In this document: in pieces, positions 1 to 11,580 of the stretch
Layout of the letters: every line of letters begins with the position of its first letter
Numbering within the stretch: position 1 is the first letter of the stretch
Source: Neisseria macacae ATCC 33926
Lineage (GTDB): Bacteria; Pseudomonadota; Gammaproteobacteria; Burkholderiales; Neisseriaceae
DNA length: 64,000 bases
Reading direction: 5' to 3'
Assembly (NCBI RefSeq): GCF_022749495.1
Contig: NZ_CP094241.1
Location: 2,728,001-2,792,000, forward strand
Notes under the pieces: generated by a model
The model's database searches: none
What the model was told of the DNA's origin: nothing
Seen by the model: the letters and a program-made list of their open reading frames with translations, nothing else
Translations under genes and position numbers: made by a program

Positions 1-210
1 AACCACCTGCAAGAGGTGGTGTTTGATTCTTCCAAATACCTGCATGAAGACAGCCCGCTGGGCGTGCTGCTCGGCGGCTTCTTCGGCTACACCGACCACC
101 CGACGCAGGGCGAGGTGCTGGCGTGGCTGCTGTATTTGGTTCCGGTCATGATTTGGTTTCTGCACGGCAGCAGGCCCGCCGCAGTGCAGAGGTCGTCTGA
201 AAGCCATTAG
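1..210 (+). CDS. efeU: EfeU/FTR1-family ferrous iron permease, C-terminal fragment
   Basis: This is the last 69 codons of a gene that begins before the window. The visible protein ends in one strongly hydrophobic helix (VLAWLLYLVPVMIWFL) followed by a short basic tail, which fits the last membrane segment of FTR1-type permeases. The assignment rests mainly on context: efeO and efeB follow on the same strand, completing the EfeUOB system that imports Fe2+ across the inner membrane, mostly in acidic or aerobic conditions. An exact DUS (190-201) lies in the last codons and is read as RSSE, so the end of the protein is shaped by an uptake sequence. The gene is partial only because of the window edge. 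Confidence 0.75.
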   Translation, partial: NHLQEVVFDSSKYLHEDSPLGVLLGGFFGYTDHPTQGEVLAWLLYLVPVMIWFLHGSRPAAVQRSSESH

Positions 211-284
211 GGACTGTCGACAGCCCCTAGTGGCGCTTAAAAATTCCGTATCTCATTCTTATCAACATGCCAAAGAGGTTTGAA

Positions 285-1448
285 ATGAAAAAACTCAATA
301 TAACTGCTTTATCCGTGATGCTGGCTTTGGGTCTGACCGCGTGTCAGCCGCCCGAAGCGGAAAAATCCGCGCCTGCCGCGTCAGGTGCATCAAGCGCAAA
401 TGCCGGCGGCACCGTCAACGTCGGCGTGAACGACACCGCCTGCGAACCGATGGAACTGACCGTACCGAGCGGACAAGTCGTGTTCAACATCAAAAACAAC
501 AGCGGCCGCAAGCTCGAATGGGAAATCCTCAAAGGCGTGATGGTGGTCGACGAGCGCGAAAACATTGCCCCCGGACTTTCCGACAAAATGACCGTTACCC
601 TGCTGCCGGGCGAATACGAAATGACTTGCGGCCTCTTGACCAACCCGCGCGGCAAATTGGTAGTAACCGACAGCGGCTTTAAAGACACCGGCAACGAAGC
701 CGATTTGGAAAAACTTGCCAAACCGCTTGCCGACTATAAAGTTTACGTCCAAGGCGAAGCCAAAGAGCTGGTTGCCAAAACCAAAGCCTTCACCGATGCC
801 GTCAAAGCGGGCGACATCGAAAAAGCCAAATCCCAGTTTGCCGCCGCCCGCACCCACTACGAACGCATCGAGCCGATTGCCGAACTCTTCAACGAACTCG
901 ACCCCGCCATCGACGCGCGTGAAGACGACTTCAAAGACAAAACCGAAGACGCGGCCTTCACCGGCTTCCACCGCATCGAACACGCCCTGTGGGTCAAAAA
1001 AGACGTATCCGGCGTGAAAGACATTGCCGACAAACTCATGAAAGACGTTGAATCCCTGCAAAAAGAAATCGACGCCCTCTCTTTCCCGCCGAACAAAGTC
1101 GTCGGCGGCGCGGCAGTGTTGATTGAAGAAGTTGCCGGCAGCAAAATCAGCGGCGAAGAAGACCGTTACAGCCACACCGACTTGAGCGACTTCCAAGCCA
1201 ACATCGAAGGCGCGCAAAAAATTGTCGAACTCTTCCGTCCGATGATTGCCGAGAAAAACAAAGCCCTGCTCGAGAAAGTCGATGCCAACTTCAAACAAGT
1301 AACCGACATCCTCGCCAAATACAAAACCAAAGACGGCTTTGAAACCTACGACAAACTCAGCGACGAAGACCGCAAAACCCTTCAGGCACCAATTAACGCC
1401 CTTGCCGAAGACCTGAGCCAACTGCGCGGCACACTGGGCCTCAAATAA
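285..1448 (+). CDS. efeO: EfeO iron-uptake periplasmic protein (cupredoxin + M75 imelysin-like)
   Basis: EfeO is the periplasmic part of EfeUOB, thought to bind iron and pass it to the EfeU permease. The 387-residue protein starts with a lipoprotein-like signal (LGLTAC, Cys near residue 20), then a cupredoxin-like domain (about residues 45-125), then a helical M75/imelysin-like domain with the family motif HxxE (GFHRIEHALW). An ATG 18 bases upstream is in frame, but I chose 285 because AGAGG at 274-278 is well spaced for it and the signal peptide then starts MKKLN. The gap from efeU is 74 bases, consistent with one transcript. A lipobox is notable because E. coli EfeO is a soluble periplasmic protein. 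Identity is secure from domain order and neighbours. Confidence 0.9.
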   Translation: MKKLNITALSVMLALGLTACQPPEAEKSAPAASGASSANAGGTVNVGVNDTACEPMELTVPSGQVVFNIKNNSGRKLEWEILKGVMVVDERENIAPGLSDKMTVTLLPGEYEMTCGLLTNPRGKLVVTDSGFKDTGNEADLEKLAKPLADYKVYVQGEAKELVAKTKAFTDAVKAGDIEKAKSQFAAARTHYERIEPIAELFNELDPAIDAREDDFKDKTEDAAFTGFHRIEHALWVKKDVSGVKDIADKLMKDVESLQKEIDALSFPPNKVVGGAAVLIEEVAGSKISGEEDRYSHTDLSDFQANIEGAQKIVELFRPMIAEKNKALLEKVDANFKQVTDILAKYKTKDGFETYDKLSDEDRKTLQAPINALAEDLSQLRGTLGLK

Positions 1449-1463
1449 ACTTGACCCGCCCGT

Positions 1464-1503
1464 TTCAGACGACCTTTTGAAGAAATACAAGGGGTCGTCT
1501 GAA
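1464..1503. terminator. Inverted DUS pair after efeO
   Basis: TTCAGACGACCT at 1464-1475 faces GGGTCGTCTGAA at 1492-1503 across a 16-base loop. The stem lies between efeO and efeB and may attenuate the operon; it is followed by AAAAC rather than a T-run on the plus strand, so termination may be partial. Confidence 0.45.
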
Positions 1504-1543
1504 AACTTATCGCTGATGTCCTCTCCCACGCAAGGAAACTGTT

Positions 1544-1565
1544 GTAGCGTGGGCTTTGCCCGCGA
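1544..1565 (+). repeat. REP-like element, family A (single copy)
   Basis: GTAG followed by the hairpin CGTGGGC-TTT-GCCCGCG. It is one of about 13 copies in the window. A degenerate reverse arm (CTCCCACGC) sits just upstream at about 1522-1531. Confidence 0.7.
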
Positions 1566-1633
1566 AAACCCGAATACAGAAATCGTAGACTGGGTCGGGT
1601 TTACCAACCCAACCTGCCCCTGCTGACAGCCCT

Positions 1634-1659
1634 GTAGGTCGGATACTTGTATCCGACAA
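1634..1659 (+). repeat. REP-like element, family B (single copy)
   Basis: GTAG followed by the hairpin GTCGGATAC-TTG-TATCCGAC. It is the same architecture as family A with a different stem. Other copies are at 31782, 31846, 32571, 40817 and 40864. Confidence 0.7.
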
Positions 1660-1711
1660 CGCACAAACCGCGACACCTTGCCGCCATGCCAAAATACATT
1701 CAGGACAAACC

Positions 1712-2980
1712 ATGAGCCAAGACAACTCACAACCCATCCAACCGACCAAACGCACCCTGTTCAAAACCGTCCTTGCCGCAGGCGCAGCCGGCGCGGCAGG
1801 CTGGTTCGCCGGCAAACAACAAGGCGAAACCGCCGCCGAGACCCGCAACAACGAACACTCCCCGCAAGCCTACCCCTGCTACGGCACGCACCAAGCCGGC
1901 ATTACCACCCCGCACCAACTCTTCGGCATCATGTGCGCCTTCGACGTAACCGCCAAAGACCCCAAACAACTCGAAAACCTCTTCCGCACCCTCACCGCCC
2001 GCATCGAATTCCTCACCCAAGGCGGCGAATACCAAGATGGCGACGAAAAACTCCCCCCCGCAGGCAGCGGCCTGCTCGGCAAAACATTCCGCCCCGACGG
2101 GCTCACCATCACCGTCGGTGTCGGCAGCAGCCTCTTTGACGACCGCTTCGGACTCAAAGACAAAAAACCCCGCCACCTCCAAGAAATGCGCGACTTCCCC
2201 AACGACCGCCTCCAAAAATCATGGTGTGACGGCGACCTCAGCCTCCAAATCTGCGCCTTCACCCCCGAAACCTGCCAAGCCGCCCTGCGCGACATCATCA
2301 AAAACACCGCCCAAACCGCCGTCATCCGCTGGAGCATAGACGGCTGGCTGCCCAAAGCCGAACCCGGCGCCATCGCCGCCCGCAACCTCTTAGGCTTCCG
2401 CGACGGCTCCGGCAATCCCGACGTATCCGATCCCAAAATTGCCGACCAAGTCCTCTGGACGGGCATCGCCGCCAACAGCCAAGACGAACCCGCCTGGGCG
2501 AAAAACGGCAGCTACCAAGCCGTCCGCCTCATCCGCCACTTCGTCGAATTCTGGGACAGAACCCCCTTGCAGGAACAAACCGAAATCTTCGGCCGCCGCA
2601 AATACAGCGGCGCCCCCATGGACGGCAAAAAAGAGAGCGACACCGCCGACTTCGCCAAAGACCCCGACGGCAAAACCACCCCCAAAGACAGCCACATGAG
2701 GCTCGCCAACCCGCGCGACCCCGAGTTCATGAAAAAACACCTGCTCTACCGCCGCGCCTTCAACTACTCCCGCGGCCTCGCCGCCAACGGCCAGCTCGAC
2801 GTCGGCCTGATTTTCATCTGCTACCAAGCCAACCTCGCCGACGGCTTCATCTTCGTCCAAAACCTACTCAACGGTGAACCGCTGGAAGAATACATCAGCC
2901 CCTTCGGCGGCGGCTATTTCTTCATCCTCCCCGGTGTAGAAAAAGGCGGCTTCCTCGCCCAAAGCCTGCTCAGCGCGTGA
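1712..2980 (+). CDS. efeB: EfeB deferrochelatase / Dyp-type heme peroxidase
   Basis: EfeB is the third component of EfeUOB: a Dyp-type heme protein exported folded by the Tat system, implicated in iron release or Fe2+ oxidation and heme iron recovery. The 422-residue protein shows the Dyp signature GFRDGSGNP (about 228-236), the segment DSHMRLANPR expected to supply the proximal heme His, and the C-terminal block PFGGGYFFILPGV. The N-terminus has a hydrophobic alanine/glycine stretch after TKRTLFK. This resembles a Tat signal but has Lys-Arg where the usual twin Arg stands, which may lower Tat dependence. The gap from efeO is 263 bases and holds a DUS hairpin and two REP-like elements, unusually long for an operon. 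Confidence 0.92.
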   Translation: MSQDNSQPIQPTKRTLFKTVLAAGAAGAAGWFAGKQQGETAAETRNNEHSPQAYPCYGTHQAGITTPHQLFGIMCAFDVTAKDPKQLENLFRTLTARIEFLTQGGEYQDGDEKLPPAGSGLLGKTFRPDGLTITVGVGSSLFDDRFGLKDKKPRHLQEMRDFPNDRLQKSWCDGDLSLQICAFTPETCQAALRDIIKNTAQTAVIRWSIDGWLPKAEPGAIAARNLLGFRDGSGNPDVSDPKIADQVLWTGIAANSQDEPAWAKNGSYQAVRLIRHFVEFWDRTPLQEQTEIFGRRKYSGAPMDGKKESDTADFAKDPDGKTTPKDSHMRLANPRDPEFMKKHLLYRRAFNYSRGLAANGQLDVGLIFICYQANLADGFIFVQNLLNGEPLEEYISPFGGGYFFILPGVEKGGFLAQSLLSA

Positions 2981-3005
2981 ACACAGATTTAGGATAAACC
3001 AACCC

Positions 3006-3027
3006 GTAGCGTGGGCTTTGCCCACGA
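3006..3027 (+). repeat. REP-like element, family A
   Basis: GTAG plus the perfect stem CGTGGGC-TTT-GCCCACG, 25 bases after the efeB stop. The text after it (CCGAATCCAAT near 3042) recurs after the copy at 3191, so the repeated unit extends beyond the hairpin. Confidence 0.75.
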
Positions 3028-3106
3028 CCTTTCACCGAACATCCGAATCCAATTATCCCTGTTCATTCTAACGGCGCAGAGGTCTTATCCGTAAAACTCT
3101 CCCTGC

Positions 3107-3153
3107 AAAAAGGTCGTCTGAAAACTAAGTATTCCGGTTTTCAGACGACCTTT
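3107..3153. terminator. Inverted DUS pair, probable efeB terminator
   Basis: AAAAGGTCGTCTGAAAAC pairs with GTTTTCAGACGACCTTT around a short loop, about 125 bases downstream of efeB. The stem is flanked by A and T runs, so it could stop transcription in both directions. Confidence 0.7.
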
Positions 3154-3190
3154 CCGTCAAATGGGCACAGACTTGGTGCAAACCGAACCC

Positions 3191-3274
3191 GTAGCGTGGG
3201 CTTCGCCCACGACCTTCTCCCCAAACATCCGAATCCAATCATCTCTGTTTATTCGTGGATAGAACCCACGCTAC
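3191..3274. repeat. REPIN-like inverted pair of family A
   Basis: A forward family-A copy (3191-3212, loop TTC) faces a reverse copy ending CCCACGCTAC at 3265-3274. The two outer GTAG/CTAC tetranucleotides define an 84-bp unit. The inner arm of the second copy is degenerate. Confidence 0.7.
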
Positions 3275-3310
3275 GGGCGGCTTGGTTTTTAATCAGCATT
3301 ATGAACCGTC

Positions 3311-3327
3311 ATTCCCGCGCAGGTGGG
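3311..3327 (+). repeat. dRS3-like repeat fragment
   Basis: ATTCCCGCGCAGGTGGG matches the first two thirds of the neisserial dRS3 repeat (ATTCCC-N8-GGGAAT). It abuts the broken end of the IS1655-like element, which suggests that recombination at dRS3 removed the rest of the insertion sequence. Confidence 0.5.
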
Positions 3328-3729
3328 TTTGCTGCATATTCTGAGGTTTTGCCACAAAGTGCCGCCGTTGCTTTTGTCTTGGCGGAGGTAGCGGTAAACG
3401 GTGCTGTGATGGAGTGTGATCCCGTGGTGTTTGCGCAGGTAGGCGCATACCTGTTCGGGACTGAGTTTGCGGCGGATAAGGGTGTCAATGTGTTGAATCA
3501 GCTGCGAATCGAGCTTATAGGGTTTTCGCTTACGCTGTTTGGTCAGCCGGCTTTGCCGTTGGGCTTTATCGGCGCTGTATTGCTGCCCTTGGATGCAGTA
3601 CCGCTTGATTTCTCGGCTGATGGTGCTTTTGTGGCGGTTAAGCTGTTTGGCAATTTCGGCGACGGTGCAGTAGCGGGACAGGTATTGGATATGGTATCGT
3701 TCGTCTTGGGTCAGTTGTGTGTAGCTCAT
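3328..3729 (-). pseudogene. IS1655-like transposase, N-terminal remnant
   Basis: From the ATG at 3729 the reading frame gives about 134 transposase-like residues before running out of the element. The N-terminus (MSYTQLTQDERYHIQYL) and a helix-turn-helix (TVAEIAKQLNRHKSTISREIKR) are typical of IS30-family transposases, which are usually about 320 residues. The integrase domain with the DDE triad is absent; after RICSKP the frame runs into dRS3-like DNA and stops. The product cannot transpose, though the DNA-binding domain is intact and could in principle still bind IS ends. The match to IS1655 is recalled from meningococcal genomes and not searched here. Confidence 0.85.
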
Positions 3730-3815
3730 GGCAATCTTTCTTGCAGGAAAGGCCGTATGCTACCGCATACTGGCCTTTTTCTGTTATGGAAAGTTGCATT
3801 TCAAATGCGAATCCG
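3328..3815 (-). mobile_element. Truncated IS1655-like (IS30 family) insertion sequence
   Basis: This is the transposase-start end of an IS30-family element: the leader to about 3815 (TTTCAAATGCGAATC region) and roughly the first 40% of the transposase. The other half and its inverted repeat are missing. The break coincides with dRS3-like sequence. A small hairpin just upstream of the start codon (AAGGCC...GGCCTT, about 3751-3776) remains. Confidence 0.75.
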
Positions 3816-3904
3816 CCGACCTTTCCACATAGGTTTCCCCATGCATCCTGATCTGACGGCCGAATGAAGCGGGACAGGCATGGCAGCCTTACCCGCCCGA
3901 CACG

Positions 3905-3943
3905 AAGGCCGTCCGACTCCGGACTGGATTCGGACGGCCTTTT
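3905..3943 (+). terminator. Hairpin terminator with a DUS-like stem
   Basis: AAGGCCGTCCGA pairs with TCGGACGGCCTT around a 15-base loop and is followed by TTTTC on the plus strand. The stem resembles a DUS with T changed to C (GGCCGTCCGAA), so it may be a decayed or different-dialect uptake sequence. It separates the IS remnant from comEA. Confidence 0.55.
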
Positions 3944-3997
3944 CATTACCGGGTCTGCAGCTGCGCACATTCCCTATTCGGGAGGGCGCACTCGGGT

Positions 3998-4288
3998 TTA
4001 TTTTTTAGCGGCGGGGGTGGCGGCTTTGTTTTGAGCGGCCGGGGCGACGGTTGCTTCCGCCTTCAGTTTGGAGAAGATGCCCTCACCGATACCTTTGACG
4101 TTTTTCAACTCCTCGACCGATTTGAAGGCACCATGTTGTTGACGGTAGTCCACGATGGCTTTGGCTTTGGCAGGGCCGATACCGGGCAGGGCTTCCAACT
4201 CGGACGGGGAAGCGGTATTGATGTTGACGGCGGCCAGCGACAGCGAAGCGGTCAGCAGGGAGAGGGCGGCAAAGAGGAATTTTTTCAT
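3998..4288 (-). CDS. comEA: ComEA-family DNA-binding competence protein
   Basis: This is a 96-residue secreted protein with a signal peptide (MKKFLFAALSLLTASLSLA) and two helix-hairpin-helix motifs (ASPSELEALPGIGPAKAKAI and VEELKNVKGIGEGIFSKL). In Neisseria, ComE binds double-stranded DNA in the periplasm and ratchets it inward after the type IV pilus pulls it across the outer membrane. The start at 4288 is preceded by GGAG; an ATG five codons upstream is less likely because the signal would be interrupted. It lies just downstream of the rRNA operon on the same strand. Gonococci and meningococci carry several comE copies in this position, so more copies may exist elsewhere in this genome. It has its own promoter (4357-4385). 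Confidence 0.92.
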   Translation of the reverse strand: MKKFLFAALSLLTASLSLAAVNINTASPSELEALPGIGPAKAKAIVDYRQQHGAFKSVEELKNVKGIGEGIFSKLKAEATVAPAAQNKAATPAAKK

Positions 4289-4356
4289 AAGAAGATACTC
4301 CATAGTTTGTGAATGCGGATGATGCCTGTGTGTGCGGCACCGTAAAATAGTTGGCT

Positions 4357-4385
4357 ATCATATCCGTCTTACCGTTTCCTTTCAA
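4357..4385 (-). promoter_or_regulatory. Predicted sigma-70 promoter of comEA
   Basis: Reading the minus strand, TTGAAA (4380-4385) and TATGAT (4357-4362) are separated by exactly 17 bases. It is the only good match in the 308 bases between the 5S terminator and comEA; the rest of that gap (4386-4596) holds nothing else I recognise. Confidence 0.6.
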
Positions 4386-4596
4386 ACGATACCTGAAGAT
4401 TTCTTAGTTTACTATCTCTTTATGTATTGATTCTACAACATCCCTATTTTACCCGCACCCTCCCTATCCGTCACATTTACCCGCTGCGCTATCGTCGCAC
4501 CCGCCTATCTCCACTCGTGAGCAAGTAAGCCATAGCAAGAAGGCAAGGAACGGCACTGACGAGTTTCAAGTAAAGGTATGAATAAAATATGAGGTA

Positions 4597-4630
4597 AAAG
4601 TAAAAGCCCCCGACATCTGTCAGGGGCTTA
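4597..4630 (-). terminator. rRNA operon terminator
   Basis: On the minus strand AAGCCCCTGACAG and its partner GGGGGCTTTT form a GC-rich stem followed by T-rich DNA, immediately after 5S rRNA. It separates the rRNA operon from comEA. Confidence 0.8.
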
Positions 4631-4636
4631 GAATAG

Positions 4637-4753
4637 GTGTTTGGCAGTGACCTACTTTCGCATGGAAGAACCACACTATCATCGGCGCTGAGTCGTTTCA
4701 CGGTCCTGTTCGGGATGGGAAGGCGTGGGACCAACTCGCTATGGCCGCCAAAC
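4637..4753 (-). rRNA. rrf: 5S ribosomal RNA
   Basis: The complement reads GGCGGCCATAGCGAGTTGG at its start, then GTCCCACGCC, CCCGAACAGG and a terminal ...TGCCAAACA, the conserved 5S order. Length is close to 115 bases. Exact ends are estimated from the terminal stem. Confidence 0.92.
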
Positions 4754-4829
4754 TTAAACTGTACAAATCGGCAAAGCCTTAATCAATATATTCGGTGATG
4801 ACTGAATCAGTCAGTAAGCTTTTTATTTG

Positions 4830-4849
4830 AAGTTCTTCAAATGATAGAG

Positions 4850-4854
<5 letters not shown>
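4830..4854 (-). other. 23S rRNA processing stalk (3' arm; partner at 7731-7755)
   Basis: The 25 bases at 4830-4854 are complementary to 7731-7755 with a single mismatch, so the two sides of 23S can fold into one long helix. Such helices are cut by RNase III to release pre-23S in bacteria. Confidence 0.8.
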
Positions 4855-7738
<2,884 letters not shown>

Positions 7739-8167
7739 TATCATTTCAAGAACTTCTCTGACTTTGCCTGACACTCCGTTGACTAGAACATCAAACTTGA
7801 ATTTCCTACTCTGATAAAGCTTACTGCTTGTTGTGTCTTAATCCCGCCTTTTGTCTTTCGGAATTAAGTCGATACAATCATCACCCAAATACTGTACCTG
7901 TTTTTCTTTTCCTATCCAGGAGACAACTGACCGTTTGCAATTGGTCAATCATCAAAAACAGACACATTGTCTTTGTTTGTTGATTTCGGCTTTCCAATTT
8001 GTTAAAGATCGATGCGTTCAATATTGCTATTTACTTCGCAAATCAAAATGAGCTGATTATTATAGCAGCCTTTCTTTTTCCGTCAAACTGATTCGTCAGC
8101 AGACTTCTCTTTAGAAAAAAAGAAAGCAGTTACACTGCCTTTTAACTCGCTTTGATTTGGAAAGTAT
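7739..8167 (-). other. tRNA-23S spacer with boxA
   Basis: This 430-base spacer has no protein gene. It holds the 5' arm of the 23S processing helix (7731-7755) and a boxA-like antitermination signal, GATCTTTAAC with following AAATTGGAAAGC, on the minus strand at about 7989-8010. The rest is AT-rich and unremarkable. Confidence 0.65.
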
Positions 8168-8243
8168 TGGTGGAGGCAAACGGGATCGAACCGATGACCC
8201 CCTGCTTGCAAAGCAGGTGCTCTACCAACTGAGCTATGCCCCC
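8168..8243 (-). tRNA. tRNA-Ala (anticodon TGC)
   Basis: The 76-base complement starts GGGGGCATAGCTCAG, has the anticodon loop CTTTGCAAG and ends with an encoded CCA. All cloverleaf arms pair. It lies in the rRNA spacer, as usual in proteobacteria. Confidence 0.98.
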
Positions 8244-8248
8244 GTTCT

Positions 8249-8325
<77 letters not shown>

Positions 8326-8423
8326 GGATTCTCTTCTTAAGCGAACCTTGTCTTCACTCAAGCATTTTTCCGCATCTTCTACAGTTTACCGATAAGTGTG
8401 AATGCGACAACCTCTTCTTTCTC

Positions 8424-9968
<1,545 letters not shown>

Positions 9969-10092
9969 ATCTCTAACTTTTTAACTTCTGGTCTGCTTCA
10001 AAGAAACCAACAGGACAATGTCTAAAACATCATCTTGTCTGTCTTTCAAACAGTGTGAGGCTGTCGCACTCACACTTATCGGTAATCTGTTT

Positions 10093-10103
10093 TGTTAAAG
10101 AGC
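10093..10103 (-). promoter_or_regulatory. boxA antitermination signal of the rRNA leader
   Basis: The minus strand reads GCTCTTTAACA, matching the bacterial boxA consensus bound by NusB-S10, just downstream of the rRNA promoter. A second, weaker boxA lies in the spacer before 23S. Confidence 0.75.
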
Positions 10104-10111
10104 GAAAACGA

Positions 10112-10139
10112 ATTATAAAGCATTTCATCTCATTGTCAA
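10112..10139 (-). promoter_or_regulatory. rRNA operon promoter
   Basis: Perfect hexamers TTGACA (10134-10139) and TATAAT (10112-10117) are separated by 16 bases on the minus strand. The 16-base spacer is typical of strong rRNA P1 promoters that respond to ppGpp and DksA; dksA itself is the next gene upstream. Confidence 0.9.
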
Positions 10140-10337
10140 TCAAAACTTTTCTTAAAACCTCGAAAAATCAGATCAACTGTGATATACTTACCTGTTCGTT
10201 CAGTCACCGCCGAAGCAGCGAAGAACCGAACTATACCCCTCCCCTCAAAAACCGTCAACTCCTAAACAACAAAAAATTCCACAAAACCTAACAACAACCT
10301 GAAATACAAAGACTTTTATTTCAAATCAAAAACAGCA

Positions 10338-10372
10338 AAGGTCGTCTGAAATCCCTTTCAGACGACCTTTTC
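10338..10372. terminator. Inverted DUS pair, dksA terminator
   Basis: AAAGGTCGTCTGAAA and TTTCAGACGACCTTTT pair around a tiny loop, 40 bases after the dksA stop on the minus strand. The A/T flanks allow termination in either direction. Confidence 0.8.
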
Positions 10373-10413
10373 ATTTTCTTACTGTCTAATTCAATTAGCC
10401 GATTTCGTTATAC

Positions 10414-10830
10414 TTAGTCGGCAAACTGTTTTTTCATGCGTTCGCGGCGTTCTTGTGCTTCCACGGAAAGTGTCGCAGTCGGGCGGGCAAGGAGGCGTTT
10501 GAGGCCGATGGGCTCGCCGGTATCCGCGCAGAAGCCATAATCGCCTTCGTCGATACTGCGGATGGTTGCTTGTACTTTACCTAGAAGTTTGCGCTCACGG
10601 TCGCGGGTGCGTAGTTCCAGCGCGTACTCTTCTTCTTGAGTAGCGCGGTCGGCAGGATCGGGAGCCGATTCGTGTTCTTGCAGGTGGCCGGTGGTGGCAG
10701 ATGCGTTTTCAATCAGTTCGTCTTGCATTTTTACCAGCAGTTCGCGGAAGAATGCCAACTGGTCACTATTCATGTAGTCTTCTTCCGGGCCGTCCCAATT
10801 CAAAATGTCTTGTTCTGTCAGCTTTGCCAT
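10414..10830 (-). CDS. dksA: RNA polymerase-binding transcription factor DksA, Cys-poor type
   Basis: DksA enters the RNA polymerase secondary channel and, with ppGpp, lowers rRNA transcription and raises amino acid biosynthesis. The 138-residue protein keeps the coiled coil and its tip acids (SAPDPADRATQEEE; Asp58, Asp61, Ala63) and the ARPTA region. Unlike E. coli DksA, the four zinc Cys positions are Cys101, Thr104, Ser122 and Ala125, so the classical zinc finger cannot form. Cys-poor, zinc-independent relatives (such as Pseudomonas DksA2) are known to be active. The gene stands between the rRNA promoter it is expected to control and yggT. Its own terminator is a DUS pair. Confidence 0.93.
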   Translation of the reverse strand: MAKLTEQDILNWDGPEEDYMNSDQLAFFRELLVKMQDELIENASATTGHLQEHESAPDPADRATQEEEYALELRTRDRERKLLGKVQATIRSIDEGDYGFCADTGEPIGLKRLLARPTATLSVEAQERRERMKKQFAD

Positions 10831-11023
10831 AATTTTTCTTTCAATCTATTGCGGGAAACAAAATGCTACTCAAGTGGTTTATTTTATTGATTTCTTAGGA
10901 CTTCTTTTCTCAAGCCCGTTTGGAAATGGCGGCATGATACCATGTTTTCACAGTCGTGTTTTCGATTTTCACTTTTTTGCATTTTGCTTACGTCATACTG
11001 CAAATTCTTAATGAACTCGCTGT

Positions 11024-11578
11024 CTATTGCAGTAGCCACAAGTTGATTTGGCGGGTAATTTGGGGCGATAGACTGCTTAACCAGATCCACAGTAATAATG
11101 CCAATATACTACCCGAAAAATCGTAGCGTCCGTACTTTAAAAACTGTACAGGGAAAAGGATGGGGCGATATATCCGTTCCAACGCGACGGAAAGTTGGGA
11201 ATAGGGATCTTTAATACTGAGCACCATGCGGATAAACAACCCTATCAATAACACATAAGCTGCTGATTTAATTGTATTCAATACTGCCAGTATAAAATTG
11301 GCGATGATGATTTTTGCGCTGAATGCGGTAGGCTGCGCCACTAAAGTAATGAAGGTGAATGCGATGTAATATAACAACAGTCCTGACAACAGGCAGGCTG
11401 GGTCGTATTTTTTAACCGGCAGAATTTTATGCAGCGGGTTGACCAGCCAATCGGTTGATCGCTTGCTGAACGCCAAGAGCGCATGATTTTCACTCAATCC
11501 CGCCGCTTGCAGGAAAAGACGTGCCAAACACAGGATAACGATGCCGTCGGCAAGCAATATCAATAAATCTCCGCGCAT
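11024..11578 (-). CDS. yggT: YggT family integral membrane protein
   Basis: This 184-residue protein has two copies of the YGGT module, each with hydrophobic helices separated by a polar segment (first about 5-90, second about 95-180). Members are conserved next to proC and yggS in many proteobacteria and have been linked to osmotic or potassium-related stress tolerance and cell shape, but the biochemical role is not settled. The start ATG is two bases after the proC stop, so the two are very likely translationally coupled. The join itself is a DUS: the proC stop TGA and the AAATG of yggT both come from or touch AGGTCGTCTGAA. The gene ends 193 bases upstream of dksA. Confidence 0.88.
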   Translation of the reverse strand: MRGDLLILLADGIVILCLARLFLQAAGLSENHALLAFSKRSTDWLVNPLHKILPVKKYDPACLLSGLLLYYIAFTFITLVAQPTAFSAKIIIANFILAVLNTIKSAAYVLLIGLFIRMVLSIKDPYSQLSVALERIYRPILFPVQFLKYGRYDFSGSILALLLWIWLSSLSPQITRQINLWLLQ

Positions 11579-11580
11579 TT

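Larger units (their letters stand above)
9969..10413 (-). other. rRNA operon leader and upstream region, no protein gene
   Basis: The 445 bases between 16S and dksA hold the 16S leader, boxA (10093-10103), the rRNA promoter (10112-10139) and the dksA terminator (10338-10372). The stretch 10140-10337 upstream of the promoter contains A- and T-tracts that could serve as an UP element or Fis region; no gene is supported there. Confidence 0.6.

Noticed and set aside
3196..3867. 223-codon plus-strand frame over the IS1655 remnant
   Set aside because: Complement of the transposase N-terminus; the minus-strand reading has a clear HTH and start.
3905..3943. A second DUS dialect in the hairpin before comEA
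   Set aside because: GGCCGTCCGAA differs by one base from the AG-DUS, but one occurrence as a terminator stem is not enough to claim another dialect.
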